This document shows, in pieces, positions 1 through 5,663 of a DNA stretch of 9,061 bases; within the stretch, counting starts at the first letter, position 1; the number at the start of each line of letters is the position of its first letter. Where the stretch lies: positions 1 through 9,061 of the forward strand of contig JAEXGM010000195.1 of NCBI GenBank assembly GCA_023450835.1, in the 5' to 3' direction. The position numbers and the translations under genes were made by a program. The notes below the pieces were generated by a model. That model made no database searches. It was not told where the DNA came from and worked only from the letters and a program-made list of their open reading frames with translations. Source of the DNA: Bacillota bacterium (lineage in GTDB: Bacteria; Bacillota; Clostridia; Lachnospirales; Lachnospiraceae).

Positions 1-359
1 GTGGTAGAGCCGGTATCAATTACAATAATGTCACCGGAGTTAATCAAAGAGGCGGCCAGGGCGCCAATATTTTTTTTCTCGGAATCTCTTGCACCTTTGG
101 CATTTGAGAGTTCATAGGGGTTGCCCAGATCATAATCGGACCCTTCTTTATTCTTAAAAGTAGGATTATCGGAAGCGGGGTTATAGATAGCTGCTCCATA
201 AACGTTATTAACAATACTATGCTGCTCCAGAACATCCAGATCTCTTCGTATTGTCATCTCGGATACTCCCAGTATGGCTGCAAGTTCTTTAACAGAGGCT
301 CCGTTTTTAGTTTTGATAATGTCTATAAGCCGGTTAAGCCGGTCCGTCTTCTTGCTCAT
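1..359 (-). CDS. DeoR/GlpR-family transcriptional regulator, N-terminal part (runs off left edge)
   Basis: The visible 119 residues read MSKKTDRLNRLIDIIKTKNG, then a DeoR-type helix-turn-helix (about residues 20-45: ASVKELAAILGVSEMTIRRD, followed by LDVLEQ). The MTIRRDL recognition helix is diagnostic of the DeoR/GlpR family. The frame continues to IVIDTGSTT at the window edge, which matches the start of the C-terminal sugar-phosphate-sensing (DeoRC) domain with its DxGST motif. The rest, about half of the usual ~250 residues, lies outside. The ATG at 357-359 is chosen because AGGAG (complement of 366-370) sits 6 nt upstream. The gene is divergent from deoC, so a repressor of the deo/nucleoside-uptake genes, perhaps responding to deoxyribose-5-phosphate or a similar sugar phosphate, is the natural inference. 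The ligand cannot be read from the sequence, and regulation of another sugar pathway is possible. Residues 60-85 (after VYGAAIYNPAS) form a somewhat longer, polar linker. Confidence 0.93.
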   Translation of the reverse strand, partial: MSKKTDRLNRLIDIIKTKNGASVKELAAILGVSEMTIRRDLDVLEQHSIVNNVYGAAIYNPASDNPTFKNKEGSDYDLGNPYELSNAKGARDSEKKNIGALAASLINSGDIIVIDTGST

Positions 360-452
360 TCTGAACTCCTCATTCACAATATAGTAAAGATATAGCGGGG
401 AATGACATCCGGTAGAAAAATGATTCATTTTAGTCTCATAATTTATGTTAGC

Positions 453-481
453 ATTATAACATTTTGTGGATATATATTCAA
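453..481 (-). promoter_or_regulatory. Sigma-A promoter for the DeoR-family gene
   Basis: Read on the minus strand, TTGAAT (complement of 476-481) and TATAAT (complement of 453-458) are separated by exactly 17 bp. The -10 is a perfect consensus. Transcription would start near 446 and leave a leader of about 87 nt before the regulator's ATG at 359. No other candidate of this quality was seen in that stretch. Confidence 0.75.
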
Positions 482-512
482 GATAATTCTGAATATAGTA
501 CAATTTGCTATA

Positions 513-595
513 AGTAGAACAAGGAAACGATAAAAAATGTGAAAAGTGGAACAAAAATTTATTGACCGGCACCTATAAAAGTGGTAGTATAGAAC
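513..595 (+). promoter_or_regulatory. Candidate operator: three spaced direct TRGAAC repeats
   Basis: AGTAGAACAA (513-522) and AGTGGAACAA (545-554) match at 9 of 10 positions and start 32 bp apart, about three helical turns. A shorter third copy, TAGAAC (590-595), overlaps the end of the -10 element and starts 43 bp after the TGGAAC core of the second copy, about four turns. Direct repeats on one helix face around a promoter, next to a divergently encoded DeoR-family protein, fit an operator. That the local regulator binds them is inference. Short AT-rich repeats can also arise by chance. Confidence 0.35.
562..590 (+). promoter_or_regulatory. Sigma-A promoter for the deoC-deoD-transporter operon
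   Basis: TTGACC (562-567) and TAGTAT (585-590) are separated by 17 bp. The predicted start is about 597, giving an untypically long leader of roughly 385 nt before the deoC ATG at 982. It lies 81 bp from the -35 of the divergent regulator promoter, so one bound repressor could affect both promoters. No convincing second promoter was found between 600 and 980. Confidence 0.7.
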
Positions 596-596
596 T

Positions 597-761
597 AAGA
601 AATGAAAAGCATACTACAATACTAATCCAGATGTTGCCTGAAGCTGCAAAAGCTATTATTTTATAGTATATATTTTGTATCCCGGTTCATACCTTCCATA
701 TTAAAAAGGTGGAATTTAACAGCTTAGAACCATACAGGCATCTGTTTTAGTATGTTTTCAT
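597..761 (+). ncRNA. Structured leader RNA of unrecognised class upstream of deoC
   Basis: Starting at the predicted transcription start, distant segments pair in nested order. TGAAAA-G-CATACTA (603-616) pairs with TAGTATGTTTTCA (748-760): 13 bp with one bulged G. CAGATG-(TTG)-CCTG (628-640) pairs with CAGGCATCTG (735-744): 10 bp with a 3-nt bulge. AAGCTG (641-646) pairs with CAGCTT (720-725). Internal loops include 617-627 opposite 745-747 and a one-sided AGAACCATA bulge (726-734). The interior holds small local hairpins, for example TTCCA/TGGAA around 695-715. A closed, multiply bulged rod suggests a functional RNA, either a cis-acting leader or a separate small RNA. I do not recognise a known riboswitch core. 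An imperfect palindromic insertion (MITE-like) is an alternative. No U-tract terminator follows directly after 761. Confidence 0.45.
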
Positions 762-841
762 ATAATATAAGCCATTTACAGCCAAGAGATTGTTTGTGTA
801 TTTGGTTTAATATTTATGCATAAAACAGAGGGGTATTCTGG

Positions 842-862
842 AATATTATTATTGATAATATT
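842..862 (+). other. AT-only hairpin in the deoC leader
   Basis: AATATTAT (842-849) and ATAATATT (855-862) are a perfect 8-bp inverted repeat around a 5-nt TATTG loop. All pairs are A-T, so it is thermodynamically weak. It may be a protein-binding palindrome or simply AT-rich DNA. Confidence 0.25.
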
Positions 863-910
863 AATTTCTAATGAACGGATTTAAATTTATATTTCAGCAG
901 TATTGCAGAC

Positions 911-933
911 GGTTATCAGCCTGATAGTTTTTT
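911..933 (+). terminator. Possible weak attenuator hairpin just before deoC
   Basis: GGTTATCA (911-918) can pair with TGATAGTT (922-929) around a GCC loop, using three G-U wobbles, and runs directly into a T tract ending at 933. It is enclosed by AGACG (907-911) and CGTCT (938-942), which are complementary and share only base 911 with the hairpin. The shape resembles an intrinsic terminator inside the long leader, 49 nt before the deoC start. The stem is weak, so termination here is a guess. Confidence 0.25.
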
Positions 934-981
934 ACAACGTCTTGATTATAAGTGTGTCTAAGCGCACAGATAGGAGTTAAC

Positions 982-1647
982 ATGAAAGAAACAGAAATGC
1001 TGCATTATGTAGATCATACTTTATTAAAAGCTGTGTCCGAATGGGAGGACATCAAAAAACTGTGTGAAGAAGCTATTGAGTTTCAGACGGCATCCGTATG
1101 TGTACCGCCCTGCTATGTGAAACGTATTCATAATGAATACGGGGACAAGCTGGCAATCTGTACGGTTATTGGCTTCCCTCTTGGGTATAATACAAAGGAA
1201 ACCAAAGCTTTTGAGACCAAACAGGCTTTAGAGGACGGAGCAGCTGAAATTGATATGGTTATTAATATAACGGATGTCAAGAATGGCGATTACAAGAAGG
1301 TCGAAGAAGAAATTGCACTTTTAAAGCAGATAACCGGGGATAAGATTTTAAAGGTTATAATCGAAACCTGTTATCTTACAAAAGAAGAGAAGATTGCAAT
1401 GTGCCATGCCGTTACCAATGCCGGAGCTGACTTCATTAAAACTTCTACCGGATTTGGAACAGATGGGGCTACTCTTGAGGATATTGCCTTATTTAAAGAG
1501 CATATTGGTCCCGAAGTCAAGATAAAAGCAGCGGGCGGAATCCGTTCACTGGAGGACTTAAGTGCGTTTATTGATGCCGGATGTTCCAGAATCGGAACCA
1601 GTTCAGCAGTGAATCTGGTAAGAGGCCTGAAAGCTGAGAGTTATTAA
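982..1647 (+). CDS. deoC: Deoxyribose-phosphate aldolase
   Basis: This class I aldolase splits 2-deoxy-D-ribose-5-phosphate into acetaldehyde and glyceraldehyde-3-phosphate in the cytosol, the last step of deoxynucleoside catabolism. The 221 residues match the usual bacterial length. The Schiff-base lysine is K153 in DFIKTSTGF (150-158), the second active-site lysine is K182 in VKIKAAGG (179-186), and the catalytic aspartate is D91 in AAEIDMVINI (87-96). The N-terminal MLHYVDHTLLK (6-16) and VIGFPLGY (62-69) are also typical. I chose the ATG at 982 because AGGAG (972-976) lies 5 nt upstream. An in-frame ATG at 952 would add ten unconserved residues and has no such site. It is first in the predicted operon, behind a long structured leader, and 176 nt from deoD. 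Confidence 0.97.
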   Translation: MKETEMLHYVDHTLLKAVSEWEDIKKLCEEAIEFQTASVCVPPCYVKRIHNEYGDKLAICTVIGFPLGYNTKETKAFETKQALEDGAAEIDMVINITDVKNGDYKKVEEEIALLKQITGDKILKVIIETCYLTKEEKIAMCHAVTNAGADFIKTSTGFGTDGATLEDIALFKEHIGPEVKIKAAGGIRSLEDLSAFIDAGCSRIGTSSAVNLVRGLKAESY

Positions 1648-1666
1648 GTAAAATCAGGGAAATAAT

Positions 1667-1694
1667 AAAATACCTTAATAAATAAAAGTATTTT
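1667..1694 (+). other. Weak AT-rich hairpin after deoC
   Basis: AAAATAC (1667-1673) and GTATTTT (1688-1694) form a 7-bp stem around a 14-nt loop, shortly after the deoC stop, with the T run inside the 3' arm. It could be a leaky terminator or a 3' end of processed mRNA, but the stem is too weak to be confident. Confidence 0.2.
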
Positions 1695-1747
1695 GAGAAA
1701 TGAGTTTAGATTCTTAAGAAAAATGTCGAGTTTTCATTACTTAACTC

Positions 1748-1778
1748 TTTATCGCATCGATAGTATGTTTGCGATAGA
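1748..1778 (+). other. Inverted repeat in the deoC-deoD gap
   Basis: TATCGCA (1750-1756) and TGCGATA (1770-1776) are perfect complements around a 13-nt spacer; one G-T and one T-A pair extend the stem to 9 bp. A further small hairpin, GAGTT/AACTC, lies just upstream (1728-1747). There is no T tract, so it is not an intrinsic terminator. A regulator-binding palindrome or a processing or stability hairpin ahead of the deoD ribosome-binding site is possible. I found no good promoter in this 176-nt gap, so deoD probably shares the deoC transcript. Confidence 0.35.
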
Positions 1779-1823
1779 CAGATTTTACACAATGATTTAA
1801 AATATGCAATGAGGAGGAATACT

Positions 1824-2537
1824 ATGAGTACACCTACACCGCATATAGCGGCCGGGAAGGGCGACTTTGCAAAAACTGTATTAATGCCCGGAGATCCCTT
1901 GAGAGCAAAATTTGTAGCAGACAACTACCTTGAAAATGCCGTATTAGTTAATCCTGTCAGAGGAGTTAATGGATATACCGGAACCTACAAAGGCAAGAAG
2001 GTTTCTGTCATGGCAAGCGGAATGGGTATGCCTTCTATCGGCATCTATTCCTATGAATTATACCGCTACTATGATGTGGACAACATTATCCGCATCGGCA
2101 CTGCCGGTTCCATGCATAAGGACTTGAAGATCCGAGATATAGCCTTTGCAATGGGAGCCTGCACCAATTCGTCATATGCCAGCCAGTTTGAACTGCCTGG
2201 AACATTTGCACCCATCGCTTCCTACGATCTTCTGCGCAAAGCAATACATGTGACAGAAGGAATGAGAATTCACTATATGGCAGGTAATTTCTTATCTTCA
2301 GATACCTTCTATGATGATTCCCAGGGTACCATGAAGTGGACGAAGATGGGAGTTCTCTGTGTAGAGATGGAAGCTGCGGCACTTTATATGAATGCTGCCA
2401 GAACCGGTAAGAATGCACTTGCTATCTGCACCATTTCCGATTCCCTGGTAACAGGAGAAGCTACCACAGCAGAGGAACGACAGGAAAGCTTCCATGATAT
2501 GATGAAAGTAGCTTTGGAAGTTGCTATCGACGGATAA
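1824..2537 (+). CDS. deoD: Purine-nucleoside phosphorylase, DeoD type
   Basis: This cytosolic enzyme phosphorolyses purine ribo- and deoxyribonucleosides to free base plus (deoxy)ribose-1-phosphate. The protein has 237 residues, as usual for the hexameric bacterial DeoD family (NP-I superfamily). Phosphate-site signatures are LMPGDPLRAK (20-29, G23 and R27), NPVRG (43-47, R46) and IIRIGTAGS (88-96, R90). The nucleoside site has VEMEAAA (180-186) and the catalytic aspartate D206 in CTISDS (202-207), followed by TTAEERQ (214-220, R219). H7 in TPHIAA is the histidine contributed across the subunit interface. At the phosphate-binding serine of the E. coli enzyme this protein has T93. The ATG at 1824 is chosen because AGGAGG (1812-1817) precedes it by 6 nt; the in-frame ATG at 1809 lies upstream of that site. 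The product feeds deoxyribose-1-phosphate to DeoC through a phosphopentomutase that is not in this window. Confidence 0.97.
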   Translation: MSTPTPHIAAGKGDFAKTVLMPGDPLRAKFVADNYLENAVLVNPVRGVNGYTGTYKGKKVSVMASGMGMPSIGIYSYELYRYYDVDNIIRIGTAGSMHKDLKIRDIAFAMGACTNSSYASQFELPGTFAPIASYDLLRKAIHVTEGMRIHYMAGNFLSSDTFYDDSQGTMKWTKMGVLCVEMEAAALYMNAARTGKNALAICTISDSLVTGEATTAEERQESFHDMMKVALEVAIDG

Positions 2538-2558
2538 TCATTTTTCTGTACAAATTTA

Positions 2559-2587
2559 TGCCGGCGTCTGACTCAGACGGGTCGGCA
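2559..2587 (+). other. GC-rich hairpin after deoD
   Basis: TGCCG (2559-2563) pairs with CGGCA (2583-2587), and CGTCTG (2565-2570) pairs with CAGACG (2574-2579) around an ACT loop, with a G/GGT internal loop between the two stems. It starts 21 nt after the deoD stop and is much stronger than the surrounding AT-rich DNA would favour. No T tract follows, so it is more likely an mRNA 3'-end stabiliser, processing site or Rho-related boundary than a classic intrinsic terminator. Confidence 0.5.
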
Positions 2588-2590
2588 GAA

Positions 2591-2618
2591 TGGGCAAAGT
2601 GAATTATGAAAATATAAT
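2591..2618 (+). promoter_or_regulatory. Possible internal promoter for the transporter genes
   Basis: A perfect TATAAT lies at 2613-2618, with a weak -35 candidate TGGGCA (2591-2596) at 16 bp. The start would be near 2625, giving a leader of about 88 nt that contains the 2640-2660 hairpin. Independent transcription would suit a binding protein needed in excess, but the -35 is poor. Confidence 0.35.
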
Positions 2619-2639
2619 TTACACCCTTATTAGGGCATT

Positions 2640-2662
2640 AAATCATTTGCAAAATGATTTTT
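2640..2662 (+). terminator. Terminator-like hairpin between deoD and the binding-protein gene
   Basis: AAATCATTT (2640-2648) and AAATGATTT (2652-2660) form a perfect 9-bp stem around GCA, ending in a TTTTT run (2658-2662). A GCA/TGC pair outside (2635-2637 with 2662-2664) may extend it. The stem is almost all A-T, so termination would be partial. It sits 50 nt before the binding-protein ATG. It could instead be a leader hairpin if the promoter at 2591-2618 is real. Confidence 0.4.
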
Positions 2663-2712
2663 GCATTGGATTGGTTTATAAAAAGAATATTATTTAGGGA
2701 GGAAATGAAAAA

Positions 2713-3894
2713 ATGAAGTTATTCAAAAAGGCATTAAGCATTGCTTTAACCTTGACATTAGTATTTTCATTAGCAGCATGTGGTAGTAAGAACAACAACT
2801 CCGGAAACAACGGAAATTCAACAACTGGTACTGATACAGCTACACCCACTGCAACAGCAGAAGCATCCGGCTCCGATCAATATGAAGTAGCATTAATTAC
2901 CGATATCGGTACAATCGATGACAAATCCTTCAACCAGGGTGCATGGGAAGGCGTTGAAGCTTATGCAAAAGAGAACAGCAAAACTTACAAATACTATAAA
3001 CCCACTGAGAAATCCGATGAAGCTTATATAACAAGTATTGAACTTGCTATTAAGGGTGGCGCTAAAATCGTTGTTTGCCCCGGATATATGTTTGAAGTTC
3101 CTGTTCATACAGAGCAGGCTAAATATCCTGATGTTAAATTCGTTATCTTAGATGGCGTTCCTCACGAAGATGGCGGTTCAGCTGATGTTGCATCTAACTC
3201 TTATTCAATCTTCTACGCGGAGCAGGAAGCTGGTTTCCTTGCAGGTTATGCTATCGTTAAAGAAGGTTACACTAAGTTAGGTTTTATGGGTGGTATTGCA
3301 GTTCCTGCCGTTATCCGTTATGGTTACGGATTTGCACAGGGTGCTGAATATGCTGCAAAAGAATTAGGACTTGCTGATGGCAGTGTTGATTTAAAATACA
3401 CTTATGTTGGTAACTTTGATGCTACTCCTGATAATCAGGCAAAAGCAGCTTCCTGGTATAACGAAGGAACAGAAGTAATCTTCGCTTGCGGTGGTGCTGT
3501 TGGTAACTCCGTAATGAAGGCTGCAGAAGCAGCAGGAAAGAAAGTAATCGGTGTTGACGTTGATCAGTCTTCTGAATCTGATACAGTAATTACTTCTTCT
3601 ATGAAGAACTTAAAGAAATCCGTATACGATGCTTTAGCAGCTTTTTATGGCAACACATTCCCCGGTGGACAGTCCGTAACTCTGGATGCAACCTCTGAAG
3701 GTGTTGAGCTTCCTATGGATACTTCCAAATTTACAAAGTTTACAAAGGACGATTATACAGCAATTTACAACAAGATTGTCAGCAAAGAAATCACTATCTT
3801 AAATGATACAACAGCAGTGGATAAAGATGGAAAAGCAATTGCAGATGCAAGCGGACTTCCTCTTGAATACGTAAAAGTTGGAATGATTAAGTAA
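2713..3894 (+). CDS. nupN: BMP-family nucleoside-binding lipoprotein of an ABC importer
   Basis: This is the extracytoplasmic substrate-binding component of the importer encoded just downstream. Residues 1-22 are a lipoprotein signal peptide (MKLFKK, a hydrophobic core, then SLAAC) with the lipidated Cys at C23. A low-complexity Asn/Ser/Thr/Ala linker follows to about residue 55. The BMP/PnrA domain (Bmp family, type I periplasmic-binding fold) runs from about 57 to 365, with the hallmark DIGTIDDKSFNQGAWEG (64-80), KIVVCPG (118-124), FVILDG (143-148), AGFLAGYAI (173-181), and GVDVDQ (280-285), whose aspartates contact the ribose in this family. The length of 393 residues is normal. AGGGAGG (2696-2702) precedes the ATG. 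Codons such as GGT, GTT and GCT appear more often than in neighbouring genes, consistent with high expression. The symbol follows Bacillus nupNOPQ by family; guanosine or other nucleosides are the likely ligand, but exact specificity is unknown. Confidence 0.92.
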   Translation: MKLFKKALSIALTLTLVFSLAACGSKNNNSGNNGNSTTGTDTATPTATAEASGSDQYEVALITDIGTIDDKSFNQGAWEGVEAYAKENSKTYKYYKPTEKSDEAYITSIELAIKGGAKIVVCPGYMFEVPVHTEQAKYPDVKFVILDGVPHEDGGSADVASNSYSIFYAEQEAGFLAGYAIVKEGYTKLGFMGGIAVPAVIRYGYGFAQGAEYAAKELGLADGSVDLKYTYVGNFDATPDNQAKAASWYNEGTEVIFACGGAVGNSVMKAAEAAGKKVIGVDVDQSSESDTVITSSMKNLKKSVYDALAAFYGNTFPGGQSVTLDATSEGVELPMDTSKFTKFTKDDYTAIYNKIVSKEITILNDTTAVDKDGKAIADASGLPLEYVKVGMIK

Positions 3895-3922
3895 TAGCAG
3901 ATCTAGAAGATTGTGTAAAGCG

Positions 3923-3961
3923 ATGAGGGTGCCTATATTTTTTATAAGTACCCTCATTTTT
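3923..3961 (+). terminator. Intrinsic (probably leaky) terminator after the binding-protein gene
   Basis: ATGAGGGT (3923-3930) pairs with ACCCTCAT (3950-3957). An inner CTATA/TATAAG pairing shortens the loop, and a TTTTT run (3957-3961) follows. It lies between the binding-protein stop and the ATPase ribosome-binding site with no clear new promoter after it. Partial read-through here is a common way for binding proteins to be made in excess over the membrane complex. Confidence 0.75.
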
Positions 3962-3983
3962 AAAGAATGCTTAGGAGGACTGT

Positions 3984-5510
3984 ATGGAATATGTCATTGA
4001 AATGAATCATATTACGAAAGAGTTTGGTAACTTTAAAGCTCTTGATGACGTAACGCTATGTGTGAAAAAAGGAGAAGTCCATGCTCTGTTAGGAGAAAAC
4101 GGTGCCGGAAAATCCACACTGATGAGCGTATTATTCGGCTTATATCAGGCAGAAAAGGGAGAAATTAAGATTAACGGAAAGACCGTAAAGATTAACAATC
4201 CCAATGACGCCAATAATTTGAATATCGGCATGGTACATCAGCATTTTAAACTTGTGCATAATTTCACAGTCCTTGAAAGCATCGTTTTAGGCCGGGAAAC
4301 TGTAAATGGCGGTTTTCTTAAAATGGACGAGGCCAGAAAAAAGGTTGTAGAATTAAGTGAGCATTACAAGTTGAAAATAGATCCGGATTCCTATATATCC
4401 GATATTACAGTAGGTATGCAGCAAAGAGTAGAAATATTAAAGATGCTTTACTGCGATAATGAGATTTTGATATTTGATGAGCCTACGGCTGTTTTAACTC
4501 CGCAGGAAATCGATGAATTGATGAAGATAATGAAGAATCTGGTAGATGAAGGCAAATCTATCATATTCATTTCACATAAATTAAATGAAATCAAAGCGGT
4601 AGCGAACCGCTGTACCGTTCTTAGAAAGGGCAAGTACATCGGTACTATCGACGTTGAGTCTGCCACCAGAGAAACCATGTCAGAAATGATGGTAGGCCGT
4701 AAGGTAAACTTTAACCTGGATAAGGCGGAAGAAAAACTGGGTGATGTGACCTTGAAGGTTGAAAACCTATCCGTAGCTTCAGGGAATTCACATAAAAAAG
4801 TAGTTAATGATGTGTCTTTTGAAGTACGAAAAGGTGAGATTGTCTGCATCGCGGGTATTGACGGCAACGGGCAGTCCGAGCTGGTATATGGAATTTCAGG
4901 ATTGATGCCTATACAGACCGGAAAAGTATCCATAAACGGAAAAGATATTACAAAGGATTCTATCCGAAAGAGATATCTTGCCGGAATGGCACATATACCG
5001 GAAGACAGACACAAGCACGGATTGGTACTGGATTATACCTTACAGCAGAATGCAGTGCTTCAGACTTACTTTGAACCAAGATTCCAGCGCAACGGATTTA
5101 TCCGTTTTGATGCCATAAGGGAGTATGCAAAGAAATTAATCGGGCAGTATGATATTCGAAGCTCACAGGATGAAAATTCCGTTACCAGAGGAATGTCCGG
5201 CGGTAATCAGCAGAAAGTTATTATTGCAAGGGAACTTGACAGGGACCCGGATATCGTGTTGGCAGTGCAGCCGACCAGAGGACTTGATGTCGGAGCTACA
5301 GAATATATTCATAAGCAGTTAATCAAGCAGCGGGATAACGGAAAAGCAGTGCTCTTAGTATCCCTGGAACTGGATGAGGTCATGGAAGTAAGCGACCGTA
5401 TTCTGGTTATCTATGAAGGTGAAATTGTAGCAGATCTAGACCCTAAGGCAGTAACTGTACAGGAATTGGGACTTTATATGTCCGGCTCCAAAAGAAATAT
5501 TGCGCAATAA
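3984..5510 (+). CDS. nupO: Nucleoside ABC importer ATPase (two fused nucleotide-binding domains)
   Basis: This cytoplasmic ATPase powers the nucleoside importer. Its 508 residues carry two ABC domains, as in the sugar/nucleoside (CUT2/RbsA-like) class. Domain 1 (about 4-240) has Walker A GENGAGKST (37-45), Q-loop Q86 in MVHQHF, a signature variant TVGMQQR (142-148), Walker B ILIFDEPTA (161-169) with E166, and H-loop H198. Domain 2 (about 256-500) has a degenerate Walker A, GIDGNGQSE (291-299), with Gln instead of the lysine, a good signature MSGGNQQK (404-411), Walker B IVLAVQPTRGLD (424-435) with Gln where the catalytic Glu would be, and Leu at the H-loop (VSLELDE, 459-465). This asymmetry, with one competent and one degenerate site, is normal for the family and is not decay. 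The ATG follows AGGAGG (3973-3978) by 5 nt. The next gene starts 153 nt later. Confidence 0.95.
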   Translation: MEYVIEMNHITKEFGNFKALDDVTLCVKKGEVHALLGENGAGKSTLMSVLFGLYQAEKGEIKINGKTVKINNPNDANNLNIGMVHQHFKLVHNFTVLESIVLGRETVNGGFLKMDEARKKVVELSEHYKLKIDPDSYISDITVGMQQRVEILKMLYCDNEILIFDEPTAVLTPQEIDELMKIMKNLVDEGKSIIFISHKLNEIKAVANRCTVLRKGKYIGTIDVESATRETMSEMMVGRKVNFNLDKAEEKLGDVTLKVENLSVASGNSHKKVVNDVSFEVRKGEIVCIAGIDGNGQSELVYGISGLMPIQTGKVSINGKDITKDSIRKRYLAGMAHIPEDRHKHGLVLDYTLQQNAVLQTYFEPRFQRNGFIRFDAIREYAKKLIGQYDIRSSQDENSVTRGMSGGNQQKVIIARELDRDPDIVLAVQPTRGLDVGATEYIHKQLIKQRDNGKAVLLVSLELDEVMEVSDRILVIYEGEIVADLDPKAVTVQELGLYMSGSKRNIAQ

Positions 5511-5663
5511 TGCCAGTAGATAGTGTGAAATAAAAGACATTTCACATCCGACATTGAGTGGTCTCACGGCCAAATGTTCGTTAGTGTGAATTGTTGAAAG
5601 GCATAATCCACACACAAATTTGTGCTGGCGCAGTGCGCCTGCAGCATGGAGGATAGTAATAGT
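5511..5663 (+). other. Structured 153-nt gap between ATPase and first permease
   Basis: Several inverted repeats are packed here. TGTGAAAT (5524-5531) pairs with ATTTCACA (5539-5546). CACAAATTTGTG (5613-5624) is a perfect 12-bp palindrome. GGCGC-AGT-GCGCC (5627-5639) is a compact GC hairpin, nested in TGCTG/CAGCA (5623-5627 with 5642-5646) as an alternative. CGACATT can also pair with AATGTTCG around 5549-5581. A direct repeat TAGTGTGAA occurs at 5521-5529 and 5582-5590. The last hairpin abuts the GGAGG (5648-5652) of the permease. No open frame here looks coding. mRNA stability, translational control, or a degenerate small repeat are all possible. Confidence 0.45.

Noticed and set aside
521..534. 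AGGAAACGATAAAA as a catabolite-response (cre) element upstream of the deoC promoter
   Set aside because: It has about four mismatches to TGWNANCGNTNWCA, including ends that matter; TGCAGACGGTTATC (904-917) is equally poor.
705..715. AAAGGTGGAA resembling the T-box motif AGGGTGGNACCGCG
   Set aside because: Only the first part matches, the ACCGCG half is missing, there is no specifier stem or downstream terminator pair in the expected form, and deoC is not an amino-acid gene.
597..981. Purine riboswitch before the purine nucleoside genes
   Set aside because: The conserved three-way junction segments of the purine aptamer could not be found in the leader.
952..981. Upstream in-frame ATG for deoC
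   Set aside because: It has no ribosome-binding site at proper spacing and adds residues not seen in the family, while the ATG at 982 has AGGAG 5 nt upstream.
2086..2495. Minus-strand open frames across deoD
   Set aside because: They overlap a well-supported gene and their translations look like random composition.
4448..5014. 188-codon open frame on the minus strand
   Set aside because: It lies fully inside the ATPase gene, has no ribosome-binding site or recognisable domain, and is explained as antisense shadow.
3984..5510. Loss of Walker residues in the second ATPase domain as a sign of a dying gene
   Set aside because: Degenerate second-site motifs (GxxGxGQSE, Gln in Walker B, missing H-loop His) are usual in this importer family.
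5622..5663. GTG (5622) or ATG (5646) start for the first permease
   Set aside because: Neither has a proper upstream ribosome-binding site. The 5646 ATG overlaps the GGAGG that serves the ATG at 5664.
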